Positions 7,854 to 16,861 of a DNA stretch of 61,005 bases are shown here, piece by piece. The stretch's first letter is position 1. Each line of letters begins with the position of its first letter. This DNA is from an uncultured Acetatifactor sp. Its GTDB lineage: Bacteria; Bacillota; Clostridia; Lachnospirales; Lachnospiraceae. The stretch is from positions 1 through 61,005 of the forward strand of contig NZ_CAJUCP010000029.1 of NCBI RefSeq assembly GCF_910585425.1, in the 5' to 3' direction. Position numbers and translations under genes: made by a program. The notes beneath the pieces are model-generated. The model searched no databases and was not told where the DNA came from. It saw only the letters and a program-made list of their open reading frames with translations.

Positions 7854-8723
7854 ATGAAAAGCTGTATCAGTACATATAGCTATTTCCAATTGTACGGAGG
7901 GGGCAGTTTTACCCATTTTGACGCTATCGACAAGACCAAGGAGCTGGGCTGCGACGGCGTGGAATTCGTGCTGGACGATACGCCGCCGGACGGCAGCACT
8001 CCCAGGGAGTTTGCCCTGGCCCTGACCGCCCACGCCAGAGAAGCGGGACTGGAGGTGCCTATATATACCACAGGAGCCGATTTTTTCTGCGCGGATCCGG
8101 AAGCTGCGGTAGAGCGCATCTGCAGGCATATCGATATTGCGGCGGAATGCGGGATCGGGCTGCTCCGCCATGATGTGGCCTATGGGTATTATGAGGGCTA
8201 CGACGGTATCAGGACATATAAAAAAGTAATCGAGAAGGTGGCGCCGCTCATTGCCAGAGTGGCTGAATATGCAAAGAGCAAGGGCGTGCGTACCTGTACT
8301 GAGAACCATGGGAGATTGCTGCAGGACAGTGACAGGATGCTGGAGCTGTTCACCGCCGTCAATCATCCTAATTACGGATTTCTGTGCGATATCGGCAATT
8401 TCGGCAGCGCAGACGAGAATTGTGCCGTGGCCGTCTCCAAGCTGTTGGATCTCATTGTACATGTCCATGTCAAGGACGTACTGATCCGCTCCGGCATGTC
8501 CTACGCGCCGGGCAGAGGATTTGGCCGTTCCCGGGGAGGGAGCTACCGCAGGGGCACGATTTTCGGACACGGCGACGTACCTGCTTTTCAGATTCTTTCC
8601 GCAATCAAAGAGTCCGGATATGATGGCTATCTTTCCCTTGAGTTTGAGGGGATGGAGCCGGTCATCGAGGCGATTGAAATCGGCACGGAAAATATGCAGC
8701 GCATGATTGGCGACCTGGCGTAA
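7854..8723 (+). CDS. Sugar phosphate isomerase/epimerase (xylose isomerase-like TIM barrel)
   Basis: The 289-residue protein starts 25 bases after the dehydrogenase, behind a GAGGAAGAGAGG stretch. It has the AP-endonuclease-2/xylose-isomerase-like fold, visible as ELGCDGVEFVLDD, then CTENHG, then GFLCDIGN and VHVHVKDV near residues 135-210, where glutamate, aspartate and histidine metal ligands lie. Such proteins isomerise, epimerise or dehydrate sugars and inositols, and in some deglycosylation pathways act on 3-keto-glycosides made by a Gfo/Idh dehydrogenase. Pairing with the preceding dehydrogenase fits either role. Confidence 0.82.
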   Translation: MKSCISTYSYFQLYGGGSFTHFDAIDKTKELGCDGVEFVLDDTPPDGSTPREFALALTAHAREAGLEVPIYTTGADFFCADPEAAVERICRHIDIAAECGIGLLRHDVAYGYYEGYDGIRTYKKVIEKVAPLIARVAEYAKSKGVRTCTENHGRLLQDSDRMLELFTAVNHPNYGFLCDIGNFGSADENCAVAVSKLLDLIVHVHVKDVLIRSGMSYAPGRGFGRSRGGSYRRGTIFGHGDVPAFQILSAIKESGYDGYLSLEFEGMEPVIEAIEIGTENMQRMIGDLA

Positions 8724-8766
8724 AAGCCTTACGATGCACAAAACCAACACAGAAATGGAGAAAACA

Positions 8767-9915
8767 ATGAACATAAGAAACGGATGGGTGCTGCGGGGAG
8801 AGGATAACCGCTTTGTTTCTGCAAAGCTGTGTGTGGCGGAGGGGAAAATAGCCGCTTTTTCGGCACAGGGAGGCTCGGAGGAGGATTTTGACGCCACAGG
8901 CCTGTATGTGATACCGGGCTTTATCGATACCCATAACCACGGCAGTGTGGATGTGGAGTTCGCGGAGGCGGATGAGGATTTCGAGAAGGCGAGGATGTGG
9001 CTGGCCGCTCAGGGCATCACCGGCGTGGCTCCCACCATCCGGGCGATGCCCCTGGAGGAGATCGAGGCGGCACAGCGCAATGTCAGACGTGAGGCCGGGA
9101 AGGCTTCCCGAGGCGCTAAAATCCTGGGCATGCATTTGGAGGGCCCCTTTATCTCCTATCATCGCTCCGGGGCCATGGTGCCGCCCAGGATCGACTGTAC
9201 GCCCGAGAGCGTCCAACGACTGGCGGCTGCCGGGGGAGGCCTGCCTATGCTGATGACCATGGCACCTGAGAGGGAAAACGCACTGGCGGCCATCCGTGCC
9301 GCCAAAGAGTGCGGCGTGGCTGTTTCCCTGGGACATAGCGAGGCCACTTATGAACAGTGCGAGGAAGCAATCGAGGCAGGAGCAGTGCGGGCCACTCATG
9401 TCTTTAATGCGATGAAACCATTGTATCATCGGGAGACGGGGATTCTGGGCGCGGTGCTTACCGACGACCGGGTGACCTGCGAGATGATTTGCGACTTGGT
9501 GCATCTGGACGCGGCTATCCTGCGGCTGATATATCGTCAAAAGGGGCCGGACAGGATTACCCTGATCAGCGATTCGGGAAGGATGTCCGGTCTCGGCGAT
9601 GGCGAATATATGGTGGGCGGCGGGCTTCGGACTGTCAAGGACGGCGTATGCCTGAATCAGGAGGGAAGGATTGCAGGCAGCTGTGTCAGCATGCTGGCCG
9701 GTGCGAAGAACCTTTTGAAGCTGGGCATCCCTCTGGAGGAGATTTCTCTGATGGGAGCACGCAATCCCGCGCGGGCGCTGGGAATCGAAGCGCTGACAGG
9801 ATCTCTGGAGATCGGCAAGGCCGCGGACATTGTGGTCTGCGATGGCAAGCTGGACATCAAGGCAGTATTTGTCAATGGAAACCGGGTTTTTCAGGCGGAA
9901 GCGGAGCGGGCATAA
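8767..9915 (+). CDS. nagA: N-acetylglucosamine-6-phosphate deacetylase
   Basis: ATG at 8767 follows GGAG by 6 bases and gives 382 residues. The amidohydrolase motifs are clear: PGFIDTHNHG near residue 55 for the metal site, HLEGPFIS near 125, then SLGHSEATYEQ and ATHVFNAM near 190-215, and SDSGRMSG near 275. NagA removes acetate from GlcNAc-6-phosphate to give glucosamine-6-phosphate. The next gene is a ROK kinase that could supply the phosphorylated substrate. No glucosamine-6-phosphate deaminase (nagB) is present in the window, so it must be elsewhere or the substrate differs. Confidence 0.88.
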   Translation: MNIRNGWVLRGEDNRFVSAKLCVAEGKIAAFSAQGGSEEDFDATGLYVIPGFIDTHNHGSVDVEFAEADEDFEKARMWLAAQGITGVAPTIRAMPLEEIEAAQRNVRREAGKASRGAKILGMHLEGPFISYHRSGAMVPPRIDCTPESVQRLAAAGGGLPMLMTMAPERENALAAIRAAKECGVAVSLGHSEATYEQCEEAIEAGAVRATHVFNAMKPLYHRETGILGAVLTDDRVTCEMICDLVHLDAAILRLIYRQKGPDRITLISDSGRMSGLGDGEYMVGGGLRTVKDGVCLNQEGRIAGSCVSMLAGAKNLLKLGIPLEEISLMGARNPARALGIEALTGSLEIGKAADIVVCDGKLDIKAVFVNGNRVFQAEAERA

Positions 9916-9916
9916 A

Positions 9917-10822
9917 ATGAGCTACAGAATCGGTATCGACATCGGGGGCATGAGTGTCAAGCTGGGCGTGGTAGATGAAAATTTCCGGGTCATAGAGAGG
10001 ATGCGGATTGCTACAGGCACAGGCTGCGGCTGTGGGGAGCTGATTGCCCACATGGTCGATGCCTGCAGGCAGCTGGCGGAGAAGCATCCGGTTTCCACGG
10101 TGGGAATCGGCTCCGCGGGTCTGGTAGACTCCCAAAGGGGCTGTGTGGTGAGGGCGGGGAACCTGCCCTTTGAGAACGAGCCCCTGGCGGAAAAGCTTTC
10201 CAGACCGCTGGGATTACCGGTCTATCTGGACAATGATGCCAATTGCGCCCTGATTGGCGAGCATGCGGCAGGCGCCTGCCGGGACTGCCGGGATGTCATT
10301 ATGCTGACCATCGGCACCGGGATTGGGGGCGCCATACTGGCAGACGGACGGATATACAGGGGGCATAACGGAAGAGCAGGGGAGTTTGGGCACTTTGTTT
10401 TTGACCGGCAGTCTGCCAGGCGCTGCTCCTGCGGCTTGAGCGGCTGCTTTGAAGATTATGCGTCCGCTACGGCGCTGCTTGCCATGACGAGGAAAAAAAT
10501 CCAGGAGGCGCCGGACGGCCCGCTTGCGATGGAAACGGCGGCAGGAGTAGACGGCATGACGGTCTTTGGCGCGGCCCGAAAAGGCTGTCGGGAGGCGGTG
10601 GAGGTGCTGCAGGAATATGCGGGGATACTGGCGATGGGTATCAACAGCATGGTACATATTTTCCAGCCGGAGGTAACGGTGCTTTCCGGCGGCATTTCCC
10701 TGCAGGGAGATTATCTGCTTGGTCTGCTGGCGCCCTATCTGCTGCCGGAGGCGGTGGTGCGCACTACGGCACTGGAGGGAAACGGCGGCCTGATCGGTGC
10801 GGCGCTGCTGGATGCCATCTGA
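9917..10822 (+). CDS. ROK-family sugar kinase
   Basis: The ATG at 9917 starts one base after the nagA stop, so the two are probably translationally coupled. The 301-residue product begins with the phosphate-binding RIGIDIGGMSVKLGVV and contains the ROK zinc motif CSCGLSGCFEDYAS near residues 170-183, preceded by a histidine in GEFGHF. ROK kinases phosphorylate glucose, N-acetylglucosamine or N-acetylmannosamine. Next to nagA, an N-acetylhexosamine kinase is the best guess. It could instead be a glucokinase; the presence of a full-length kinase core and absence of an N-terminal DNA-binding domain rule out a ROK repressor. Confidence 0.85.
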   Translation: MSYRIGIDIGGMSVKLGVVDENFRVIERMRIATGTGCGCGELIAHMVDACRQLAEKHPVSTVGIGSAGLVDSQRGCVVRAGNLPFENEPLAEKLSRPLGLPVYLDNDANCALIGEHAAGACRDCRDVIMLTIGTGIGGAILADGRIYRGHNGRAGEFGHFVFDRQSARRCSCGLSGCFEDYASATALLAMTRKKIQEAPDGPLAMETAAGVDGMTVFGAARKGCREAVEVLQEYAGILAMGINSMVHIFQPEVTVLSGGISLQGDYLLGLLAPYLLPEAVVRTTALEGNGGLIGAALLDAI

Positions 10823-10880
10823 AAGAGCGGTGGGCGTACTGTGGACTTGCGCGGCAAAGCGGCGCGGAAATGGAGGAAGG

Positions 10881-12329
10881 ATGAGCGGAGAGAAAGAGAG
10901 CGGGAAGTGGGACGGCTTTGCGACCTGGCTGGAAGCGGAGGTCGTGGTCTGCGGAGGAGGAACCGCCGGCGCTTTTGCGGCGATCGCGGCGGCAAGGGAA
11001 GGAGCCGGGGTCCTTTTGATAGAGGCCATGGGAGGCCTGGGCGGCACCCCGGTGGCCGGTCTGGTAGTGCCTATGATGACGGTGCGGATGACAGAAGCCC
11101 GGGCAGAAGGGGAGCCGGAACCCAGATGCTCCTATTTGGACCATGAACTGACCCGGCGGCTGGACGGATATGGCGCTCAGATGAGGGAGGGGTATGATTT
11201 CGATCCCCTGGTTCTGGGGGCGGTGTTGGAGCAGATGTGCCAGGACAGCGGCGTAAAGCTGCTGCTGCAGGCAACCGTCTGCGGCGCCGAACAGAAGGAC
11301 GGCAGGATTTCCGCAATCTATGTGGCATGCCGTGACGGCGTCCACAAAATAGAAGGAAAGGTCTTTGTTGATTGTACGGGGGACGGCGCTCTGGCGGTGG
11401 CTGCGGGGGCAGGCTTTGAGGCGGGGCAGCCCCGGACAGGCATCAACCAGCCCATGTCCCTGCGCTATATGGTGGGCGGCGTGGATCTGGATAAGCTGGG
11501 GGCCTTTTTTGACAGCTTCCCCATGGACTGGAGCGCCTACTCCGCCAGGAAGGGGGAACGCAATATTTATGCAGCCGTTTCCAGAAACGGAAAAGGCGCG
11601 CTGCAGCCCTTGTTCCGTCAGGCGATGGAAAACGGCGATCTGATCGCACAGGATCTGGAGTACTGGCAGCTTTTTGGCGTTGTGGGCAGGGATGATACGA
11701 TAGCGCTGAATAATCCGGAATTTTTTGATTATACCAATGCCGCCGACCCTTTGCAGCTGACGGCCGTATTGCTGGAGGGCAAAAAGGCGATTCTGCGCCA
11801 GCTGAAGTTCTATAGAAAATATTTCCCGGGCTGCGAAAATGCATATGTTTCTGCCATTGCGTCCATGGTGGGAATCCGAGAAAGCAGACGGGTGCACACC
11901 CAATATGAGCTGACAGCTCGTGATTTATTGTCCCAGAAGAAGTTCCCCGATCATATCAGCCAGGCGAATTATCCTGTAGACATCCATGGGATGGACAATC
12001 TGTTTCTGGACGATAAGCCCGAGGGCGACGCAGGGAAGCCCTGGTATGAGATTCCCTATGGCTGTCTGGTGGCCCGGGATTCGGATAATCTTTTGGTGGC
12101 GGGACGTTGTGCCGGTGCGGACTTTGTCGCACAATCCGCCATCCGGATCCAGGTCTGCTGCCGGAGCATGGGAGAGGCGGCGGGAATCGCGGCGGCGATG
12201 GTTCTTCGCGCGGGAGTGGCGCCGGCACAGCTTGACGGAGTGCGGGTGCGGGAGCGCATGGTAGAGTTGGGCGCGGATTTTATTCCCGCGAGCAATGAGT
12301 CAAGTGGGCATGCTTGCATGCACATTTGA
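10881..12329 (+). CDS. FAD-dependent oxidoreductase (PF12831-like)
   Basis: ATG at 10881 follows GGAGGAAGG and gives 482 residues. The FAD-binding dinucleotide fold is at residues about 17-45 (VVVCGGGTAGAFAAIAAA, then a glutamate in LIEAMG). A second FAD contact region appears near residue 165 (VFVDCTGDGALAVAAGAGFE), and the C-terminal FAD closure near residue 415 (LLVAGRCAGAD). Proteins of this family accompany carbohydrate genes in gut Firmicutes and Bacteroidetes, but substrates are mostly unknown. In this operon it could oxidise a sugar hydroxyl before cleavage. It is the last gene before a strong hairpin. Confidence 0.82.
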   Translation: MSGEKESGKWDGFATWLEAEVVVCGGGTAGAFAAIAAAREGAGVLLIEAMGGLGGTPVAGLVVPMMTVRMTEARAEGEPEPRCSYLDHELTRRLDGYGAQMREGYDFDPLVLGAVLEQMCQDSGVKLLLQATVCGAEQKDGRISAIYVACRDGVHKIEGKVFVDCTGDGALAVAAGAGFEAGQPRTGINQPMSLRYMVGGVDLDKLGAFFDSFPMDWSAYSARKGERNIYAAVSRNGKGALQPLFRQAMENGDLIAQDLEYWQLFGVVGRDDTIALNNPEFFDYTNAADPLQLTAVLLEGKKAILRQLKFYRKYFPGCENAYVSAIASMVGIRESRRVHTQYELTARDLLSQKKFPDHISQANYPVDIHGMDNLFLDDKPEGDAGKPWYEIPYGCLVARDSDNLLVAGRCAGADFVAQSAIRIQVCCRSMGEAAGIAAAMVLRAGVAPAQLDGVRVRERMVELGADFIPASNESSGHACMHI

Positions 12330-12346
12330 CGAATGCCGCGAGGGTC

Positions 12347-12408
12347 AAATACCCCGCTGCTCTGCAGCGCTGCAAGATTGATACCCCGTTGCTTGCAGCG
12401 GGGTATTT
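12347..12408 (+). terminator. Strong hairpin with alternative folds after the first sugar operon
   Basis: AAATACCCCGCTGC (12347-12360) is perfectly complementary to GCAGCGGGGTATTT (12395-12408). A competing hairpin uses ATACCCCGTTGC (12381-12392) with the same right arm and a 2-base loop, and TGCAGCGCTGCA at 12363-12374 is self-complementary. The element ends the FAD-oxidoreductase unit. A further GC-rich inverted repeat follows at about 12416-12460. The rest of the 331-bp gap to 12660 holds the next promoter and operator. Confidence 0.6.
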
Positions 12409-12539
12409 GATTGAGGAGCCCCTGGCTGATGCTCCGATGAGGGCCATGGGGGCTACAGACAATAGTAAACAATGAGGACGATTTGTCAAAAAAGTATAAA
12501 AAGATAAAAAAAGGACAATAATCATACCCTTTTTTCACA

Positions 12540-12568
12540 TTGCTTTTTGTGAGGGCCAGGGCTATAAT
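12540..12568 (+). promoter_or_regulatory. Promoter of the ABC-importer operon
   Basis: TTGCTT (12540-12545) and TATAAT (12563-12568) are spaced by 17 bp. The weak -35 box suits an activated promoter. Confidence 0.65.
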
Positions 12569-12570
12569 AG

Positions 12571-12592
12571 TGACAATATTTACAGTAAATAT
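12571..12592. promoter_or_regulatory. Candidate operator at the importer start site: shared motif copy 2 plus 17-bp palindrome
   Basis: ATATTTAC-A-GTAAATAT (12576-12592) is a perfect 8-1-8 palindrome placed over the expected transcription start. Overlapping it, TGACAATATTTACAGT (12571-12586) is the second copy of the motif at 6598-6613. A repressor or the divergent AraC protein could bind here. Confidence 0.5.
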
Positions 12593-12660
12593 ACATTTTA
12601 TAGCGACAGTTAAAGAAAAGTGCACAAATCTTACAAGCATTGAGACAGGAGGAACAAAAC

Positions 12661-14004
12661 ATGAAAAGAAAATTGGCTGGATTTCTGATCAGCGCAGCAA
12701 TGGTAATATCCCTGCTTTCCGGCTGCGGCAACGAGGCAGCAGACAATACATCTGCACCGGACAAATCCGCGTCAGAATCCCCGGCAGAAGACGGGGGGGT
12801 AGAAGATGAAGCGCAGGTCGGGGAATCAGCGGAGCCTATTACGCTGGAGTTCTGGACGATTTCCCTGTCCCCGACTTTCGATGACTACTTCAATGCGCGG
12901 TTTGAGGCTTACACCGCCGATCATCCCAATGTGACCATCAAGTGGGTGGACATGCCGCAGGATGCCATCAACGAGAAGCTGAGCACCGCTTCCGCCTCCG
13001 GCAATTCGCCTGATGTAGTCAACTTAAATACCAGCCAGGCGCTGAGCATGGTAGGGCTGGACGCCCTGGTAGACCTGAACGCAGAGGCCACCGAGGAGCA
13101 GAAGAGCATTTACATTCAGGGACAGTGGGAGGCCTGTAAGACAGGCGATTCCATCTGGGCATTCCCCTGGTACGGCACCCCTGCAGTCTTGGCATACAAC
13201 ACGGAATTGCTTGAAAAGGCCGGCATTGAGGCTCCTCCGAGCACCTATGAGGAAGCGTTGGGCATGGCCGAGGACTTCTATAACAAGACCGGTTCCTACC
13301 TCTTTATGCCGAATGCTTACTGCAATATGCTGTTCCTGGACGGCATGGAAATTATCAGCGAGGATCTGACCGAAGTGACCTGGAATAACGATGAGAACAA
13401 GGCTCTGCTGAACAGCTACAAAGAACTGGTCGATAAGGGCGTTCTGCCCAAGGAGGGCTGGGGCGACTGGACCACCTGCCTGCAGCTGTACGAGACCGAG
13501 AAGCTGGCAATGATCTCCGCGTCCGCAGTATCCGTAAACAGAGTCAGCGATGAGGCCCCCGATGTGGCTGCCAAGACGGAAGTGGCGAAGCCTCTGGTAG
13601 GTAAGGCCGGACTTTCCACAAACCCTTTGATGAACGTGGTAGTGCCAAAGGCAAGCAAGCATGTGACGGAAGCCATTGATTTCGCCAACTATATCACCAA
13701 TGATGAGAGCCAGCTTCTCTTCTGTAAGGAGGTTGCGATCTTCCCTTCCACCATCCAGGCGAGCCAGGACGAATTCTTCAAGTCCGATATGGAGACTCTG
13801 CTGGGGCGGGCGACCGCTATGGCGGCTGAATCCAACCTGTATTCCGCAGACTTTACCATCGGTTTGACCAACGGAAGCAATTATGTGTCCAATATCAATA
13901 CGGCAGGAAACGCCGTCATCACGAATGATGAGGACATGGATGAAACCTTTGCCGTTTACGAGCAGGACTGTAAGGATCTGCTTGAAGAGGCGGCTGGAAA
14001 CTAA
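12661..14004 (+). CDS. ABC transporter sugar-binding lipoprotein (family 1 solute-binding protein)
   Basis: ATG at 12661 lies behind a strong AGGAGG site. The 447-residue product has a lipoprotein signal peptide with lipobox LLSGC, making Cys 22 or so the lipidated residue, then a linker rich in Glu, Ser and Asp. ITLEFWTISLSP begins the extracellular sugar-binding fold of the MalE/UgpB type. It captures an oligosaccharide or glycoside and hands it to the two permeases encoded next. A hairpin between it and the permeases probably keeps the binding protein in excess. No ATPase gene is in the operon; such importers often share an MsmX-type ATPase made elsewhere. Confidence 0.9.
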   Translation: MKRKLAGFLISAAMVISLLSGCGNEAADNTSAPDKSASESPAEDGGVEDEAQVGESAEPITLEFWTISLSPTFDDYFNARFEAYTADHPNVTIKWVDMPQDAINEKLSTASASGNSPDVVNLNTSQALSMVGLDALVDLNAEATEEQKSIYIQGQWEACKTGDSIWAFPWYGTPAVLAYNTELLEKAGIEAPPSTYEEALGMAEDFYNKTGSYLFMPNAYCNMLFLDGMEIISEDLTEVTWNNDENKALLNSYKELVDKGVLPKEGWGDWTTCLQLYETEKLAMISASAVSVNRVSDEAPDVAAKTEVAKPLVGKAGLSTNPLMNVVVPKASKHVTEAIDFANYITNDESQLLFCKEVAIFPSTIQASQDEFFKSDMETLLGRATAMAAESNLYSADFTIGLTNGSNYVSNINTAGNAVITNDEDMDETFAVYEQDCKDLLEEAAGN

Positions 14005-14042
14005 ATGGTAAGTCAAAATGGCAGGTTGAAACAGGAGGAAAT

Positions 14043-14073
14043 TGCCGCATGATTCTTCGTGCGGCAGTTTTTT
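14043..14073 (+). terminator. Attenuating terminator between binding protein and permeases
   Basis: TGCCGCA (14043-14049) pairs with TGCGGCA (14060-14066), followed by GTTTTTT. It is placed inside the operon, so partial read-through would yield more binding protein than permease. Confidence 0.7.
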
Positions 14074-14117
14074 CACCTGGAATCGGACTGATTCTCTGGA
14101 AAGGAGGGTATGGCGGT

Positions 14118-15017
14118 ATGGGGAAGCATTCTAAATTGATTGCCAGAAGGACGATGTGGGCATATTTGTTCATGATGCCGTCATTGATTCTGGTACTGAT
14201 TTTTACGGTTTATCCGATTATAGCCAGTCTGGTCATAACACTGATGAATTATTCCGGTGGTCTGGGCAAGACGGAATTTGTAGGCTTTGATAATTTTCGG
14301 AAGCTTTTCAAGGACAGGGTGTTCTGGATAGCGGTAAAGAATTCTTTTACTTACGTGGTAATTGTGCCGATCATTCAGATCTTATCTATTTTGCTGGCGC
14401 TTCTGCTGAATCGGAAAGTAAAGGGTGTGGGCTTTTTCCGCACTTTGTATTATATTCCCGTAGTCACATCTTCGGTGGCCACTGCCATCATGTGGAAGTT
14501 CCTGATGGGCTCCGAGGGCATTATCAATAATATATTGTTGGATCTGGGAATCATTGATATCCCTCAGGGCTTTTTCTCCATGAAGCATTTGGCGCTGCCC
14601 AGCGTCATGTTCGTCACGATATGGCAGGGGCTTGGCTATTACATGATGATGTATCTGGCAGGACTGCAGTCTATTTCGCCGGAATATCAAGAGGCGGCCC
14701 GGATCGACGGCGCTACAGGCGTTCAGGTATTTACAAAGATCACCTTCCCGCTGCTAAAGCCTTATATCTGGTTCTGTACCCTGAATTCGGTCATCGCTGC
14801 AGTCGGCGTGTTCGATGTCATTATGATGCTGACAGAGGGCGGTCCCAACAATGCGACGATGGTGATCAACTACTATGGATATGTGAAGGCCTTCAAGGAC
14901 TTTAAGTTCGGCTACGGCGCCACGATCAATCTGTGTCAGGCGGTGGTGACTACGGCAGTGAGCATTCTGGTGTTTGTCTACGGTAAGAGCGGAGGAGGGA
15001 TGACGCGTAATGACTAA
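14118..15017 (+). CDS. ABC sugar transporter permease, MalF/UgpA type
   Basis: ATG at 14118 follows AAGGAGG at 14101-14107. The 299-residue protein has six predicted membrane helices starting at about residue 17. The cytoplasmic EAA loop that docks on the ATPase is EYQEAARIDGATGVQVF near residue 200. It pairs with the following permease, whose start overlaps its last 8 bases. An upstream extension in frame to 14049 was rejected because it runs through the terminator hairpin. Confidence 0.9.
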   Translation: MGKHSKLIARRTMWAYLFMMPSLILVLIFTVYPIIASLVITLMNYSGGLGKTEFVGFDNFRKLFKDRVFWIAVKNSFTYVVIVPIIQILSILLALLLNRKVKGVGFFRTLYYIPVVTSSVATAIMWKFLMGSEGIINNILLDLGIIDIPQGFFSMKHLALPSVMFVTIWQGLGYYMMMYLAGLQSISPEYQEAARIDGATGVQVFTKITFPLLKPYIWFCTLNSVIAAVGVFDVIMMLTEGGPNNATMVINYYGYVKAFKDFKFGYGATINLCQAVVTTAVSILVFVYGKSGGGMTRND

Positions 15018-15849
15018 GAAAAGTAGGAAAGCGAAAACGAAGCTGAGCCTGTCGGACGTGATCTACTATGTGCTGATGCTCCTGGTGGCCTGTGTCTGCG
15101 CCGGTCCTTTTCTCTGGCTGGTATTGTCTTCCCTGCGGACCAATGCCAACATCTGGGATCTGCATATCGATATCAGCACTTTGACTCTGAGCAACTATAG
15201 CGGTGTGTTCGGATTTATGAATATGCCCAGATATATTTGGAATACCGTGGTATTGACCGTGGCCGGCATTTTGATGGACGTGGTCCTTTCTTCCATGTGC
15301 GCCTATCCCCTGGCGACCATGCAGTTCAGGGGCAAGAATATCATCATGGGAATGCTGCTGTCCACAATGATAATTCCTGCATCGGCCGGAACCATCATCA
15401 ACTATCTGACGATTTCCAAGATGGGGCTGATTGATACCATGCTGGCTGTTATCCTGCCTTCGGGCAGCAAGGTGTTCAGCATCATTTTGCTGCGGCAGGC
15501 TTATCTGCAGGTGCCTGGCGAGCTGATTGACGCGGGACGTATCGACGGAGCCAGCGAGATAAGCATCTGGGCGAGGATCATGCTGCCCGGCATCTTGCCC
15601 ACCGTGTCCACTATCATAATCCTGGACTTCATCGGCAGCTGGAATTCTTTCCTATGGCCGTTGATCGTCCTGCAGACACCGGATAAATATCCTCTGGCAA
15701 CGGCACTGAAGTATCTGAACGGCAGCTTTAACTACAAGTTCGGTTATATGGCGGCAGGCTGCGTATTCTCTATGCTGCCGACGATTGCCATTTTCATCGC
15801 ATTCCAGAAGAATTACATTGAGGCGGTTGCAGGTGCGGTAAAAGGCTGA
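15010..15849 (+). CDS. ABC sugar transporter permease, MalG/UgpE type
   Basis: The 279-residue protein has six membrane helices and the EAA loop ELIDAGRIDGASEISIW near residue 175. GGAGGAGGG within the preceding gene provides the ribosome site, and the ATG overlaps that gene by 8 bases, implying coupled translation. With the upstream permease it forms the membrane channel of the importer. The closest general type is the carbohydrate uptake CUT1 family, which imports oligosaccharides or glycosides without phosphorylating them. Confidence 0.9.
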   Translation: MTKKSRKAKTKLSLSDVIYYVLMLLVACVCAGPFLWLVLSSLRTNANIWDLHIDISTLTLSNYSGVFGFMNMPRYIWNTVVLTVAGILMDVVLSSMCAYPLATMQFRGKNIIMGMLLSTMIIPASAGTIINYLTISKMGLIDTMLAVILPSGSKVFSIILLRQAYLQVPGELIDAGRIDGASEISIWARIMLPGILPTVSTIIILDFIGSWNSFLWPLIVLQTPDKYPLATALKYLNGSFNYKFGYMAAGCVFSMLPTIAIFIAFQKNYIEAVAGAVKG

Positions 15850-15946
15850 TGGCGCATGTATGGTTTCGGCAGGGATTCACATCGCAGGGCGTGATTTCCC
15901 GCGATGACAGACTGGGGAAATGGAGGGAGAGGCATTGGAGACAGGA

Positions 15947-16840
15947 ATGAATACCACCTTTGACCTGTGGCATACAGGTGACAAGGTGGAAGACCAAAGG
16001 CTGAGCCTGGAGCGCTTGGCAGCCGCAGGTTTTACCTGGATGCACTGGACTCATGAATATGACGGGGATTACTGCTATGCGCCGTCTGAGATGCGGCAGC
16101 TGCGGGATTGGCTGGATGGGCTGGGCCTGAAGGCCGGCTCCGTACATGCCAGTAAAGGCAGTGACAGGCATGGAGAGCGCGGGCTGATCATGGGACACTA
16201 TCGTAAGGATTTCACCTCGGAGATGGAGCCAAACCGCCAGGCCGGCGTCCACCTGATTAGGAACCGGATCGAGCTGGCAATGGCCATGGGAGCCAAAGAG
16301 GTGGTGCTGCACCTGTATCTGCCCTATGAGGTGTTTCGGAAGGACCCCGCATATCGGGAAGTGTTCTACGGACAGGTTTTCCGCTCCTTTGATGAGCTGA
16401 TGCCCTGGTGCCGGGAGAGGGGGATGCGCATCTGCGTGGAGAATCTCTATGAGGCGCCAGGCGAGCTGCAGATAGAGGGATTTAACCGCCTGTTCGCTCG
16501 CTATCCCTCGGATTTTATGGGGCTGTGCCTGGATACCGGCCACGCTAATCTGGTATGGGGGCATGATTTTGTAGAGAAATTGGCAAAACCTTTTGCCGAT
16601 CGAATCTATTCGGTTCATTTACATGAAAATAAGGGCTGGGGGTGGGGGCCGGGCTATGGTGATGCCCATATGGTTCCTTCCGACAATGGTTTCCCCTGGA
16701 AAGAGTTTATGAGGGTATTGAAGAGCTCCGTTTACGAAGGTCCCCTCATGCTGGAAGTCGGTATGGCGGAGGATGAGACTGCGGAGGCGTTTTTAAAGAG
16801 AGCCATGGAAGCCGGAAATTGGCTGGACAGCTTATCATAA
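15947..16840 (+). CDS. Second sugar phosphate isomerase/epimerase-like TIM barrel protein
   Basis: From ATG 15947 the product is 297 residues; in-frame starts at 15920 (ATG) and 15935 (TTG) are also possible. The xylose-isomerase-like barrel shows ENLYEAPGELQ and GLCLDTGHANL followed by SVHLHENKG, giving the usual Glu, Asp and His metal ligands at about residues 165-225. It is not a close copy of the protein at 7854-8723; shared residues are confined to the fold motifs. Its position right after the permeases indicates a catabolic role on the imported compound. Confidence 0.8.
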   Translation: MNTTFDLWHTGDKVEDQRLSLERLAAAGFTWMHWTHEYDGDYCYAPSEMRQLRDWLDGLGLKAGSVHASKGSDRHGERGLIMGHYRKDFTSEMEPNRQAGVHLIRNRIELAMAMGAKEVVLHLYLPYEVFRKDPAYREVFYGQVFRSFDELMPWCRERGMRICVENLYEAPGELQIEGFNRLFARYPSDFMGLCLDTGHANLVWGHDFVEKLAKPFADRIYSVHLHENKGWGWGPGYGDAHMVPSDNGFPWKEFMRVLKSSVYEGPLMLEVGMAEDETAEAFLKRAMEAGNWLDSLS

Positions 16841-16861
16841 CGGATAAAAGGAATGTGAAGG

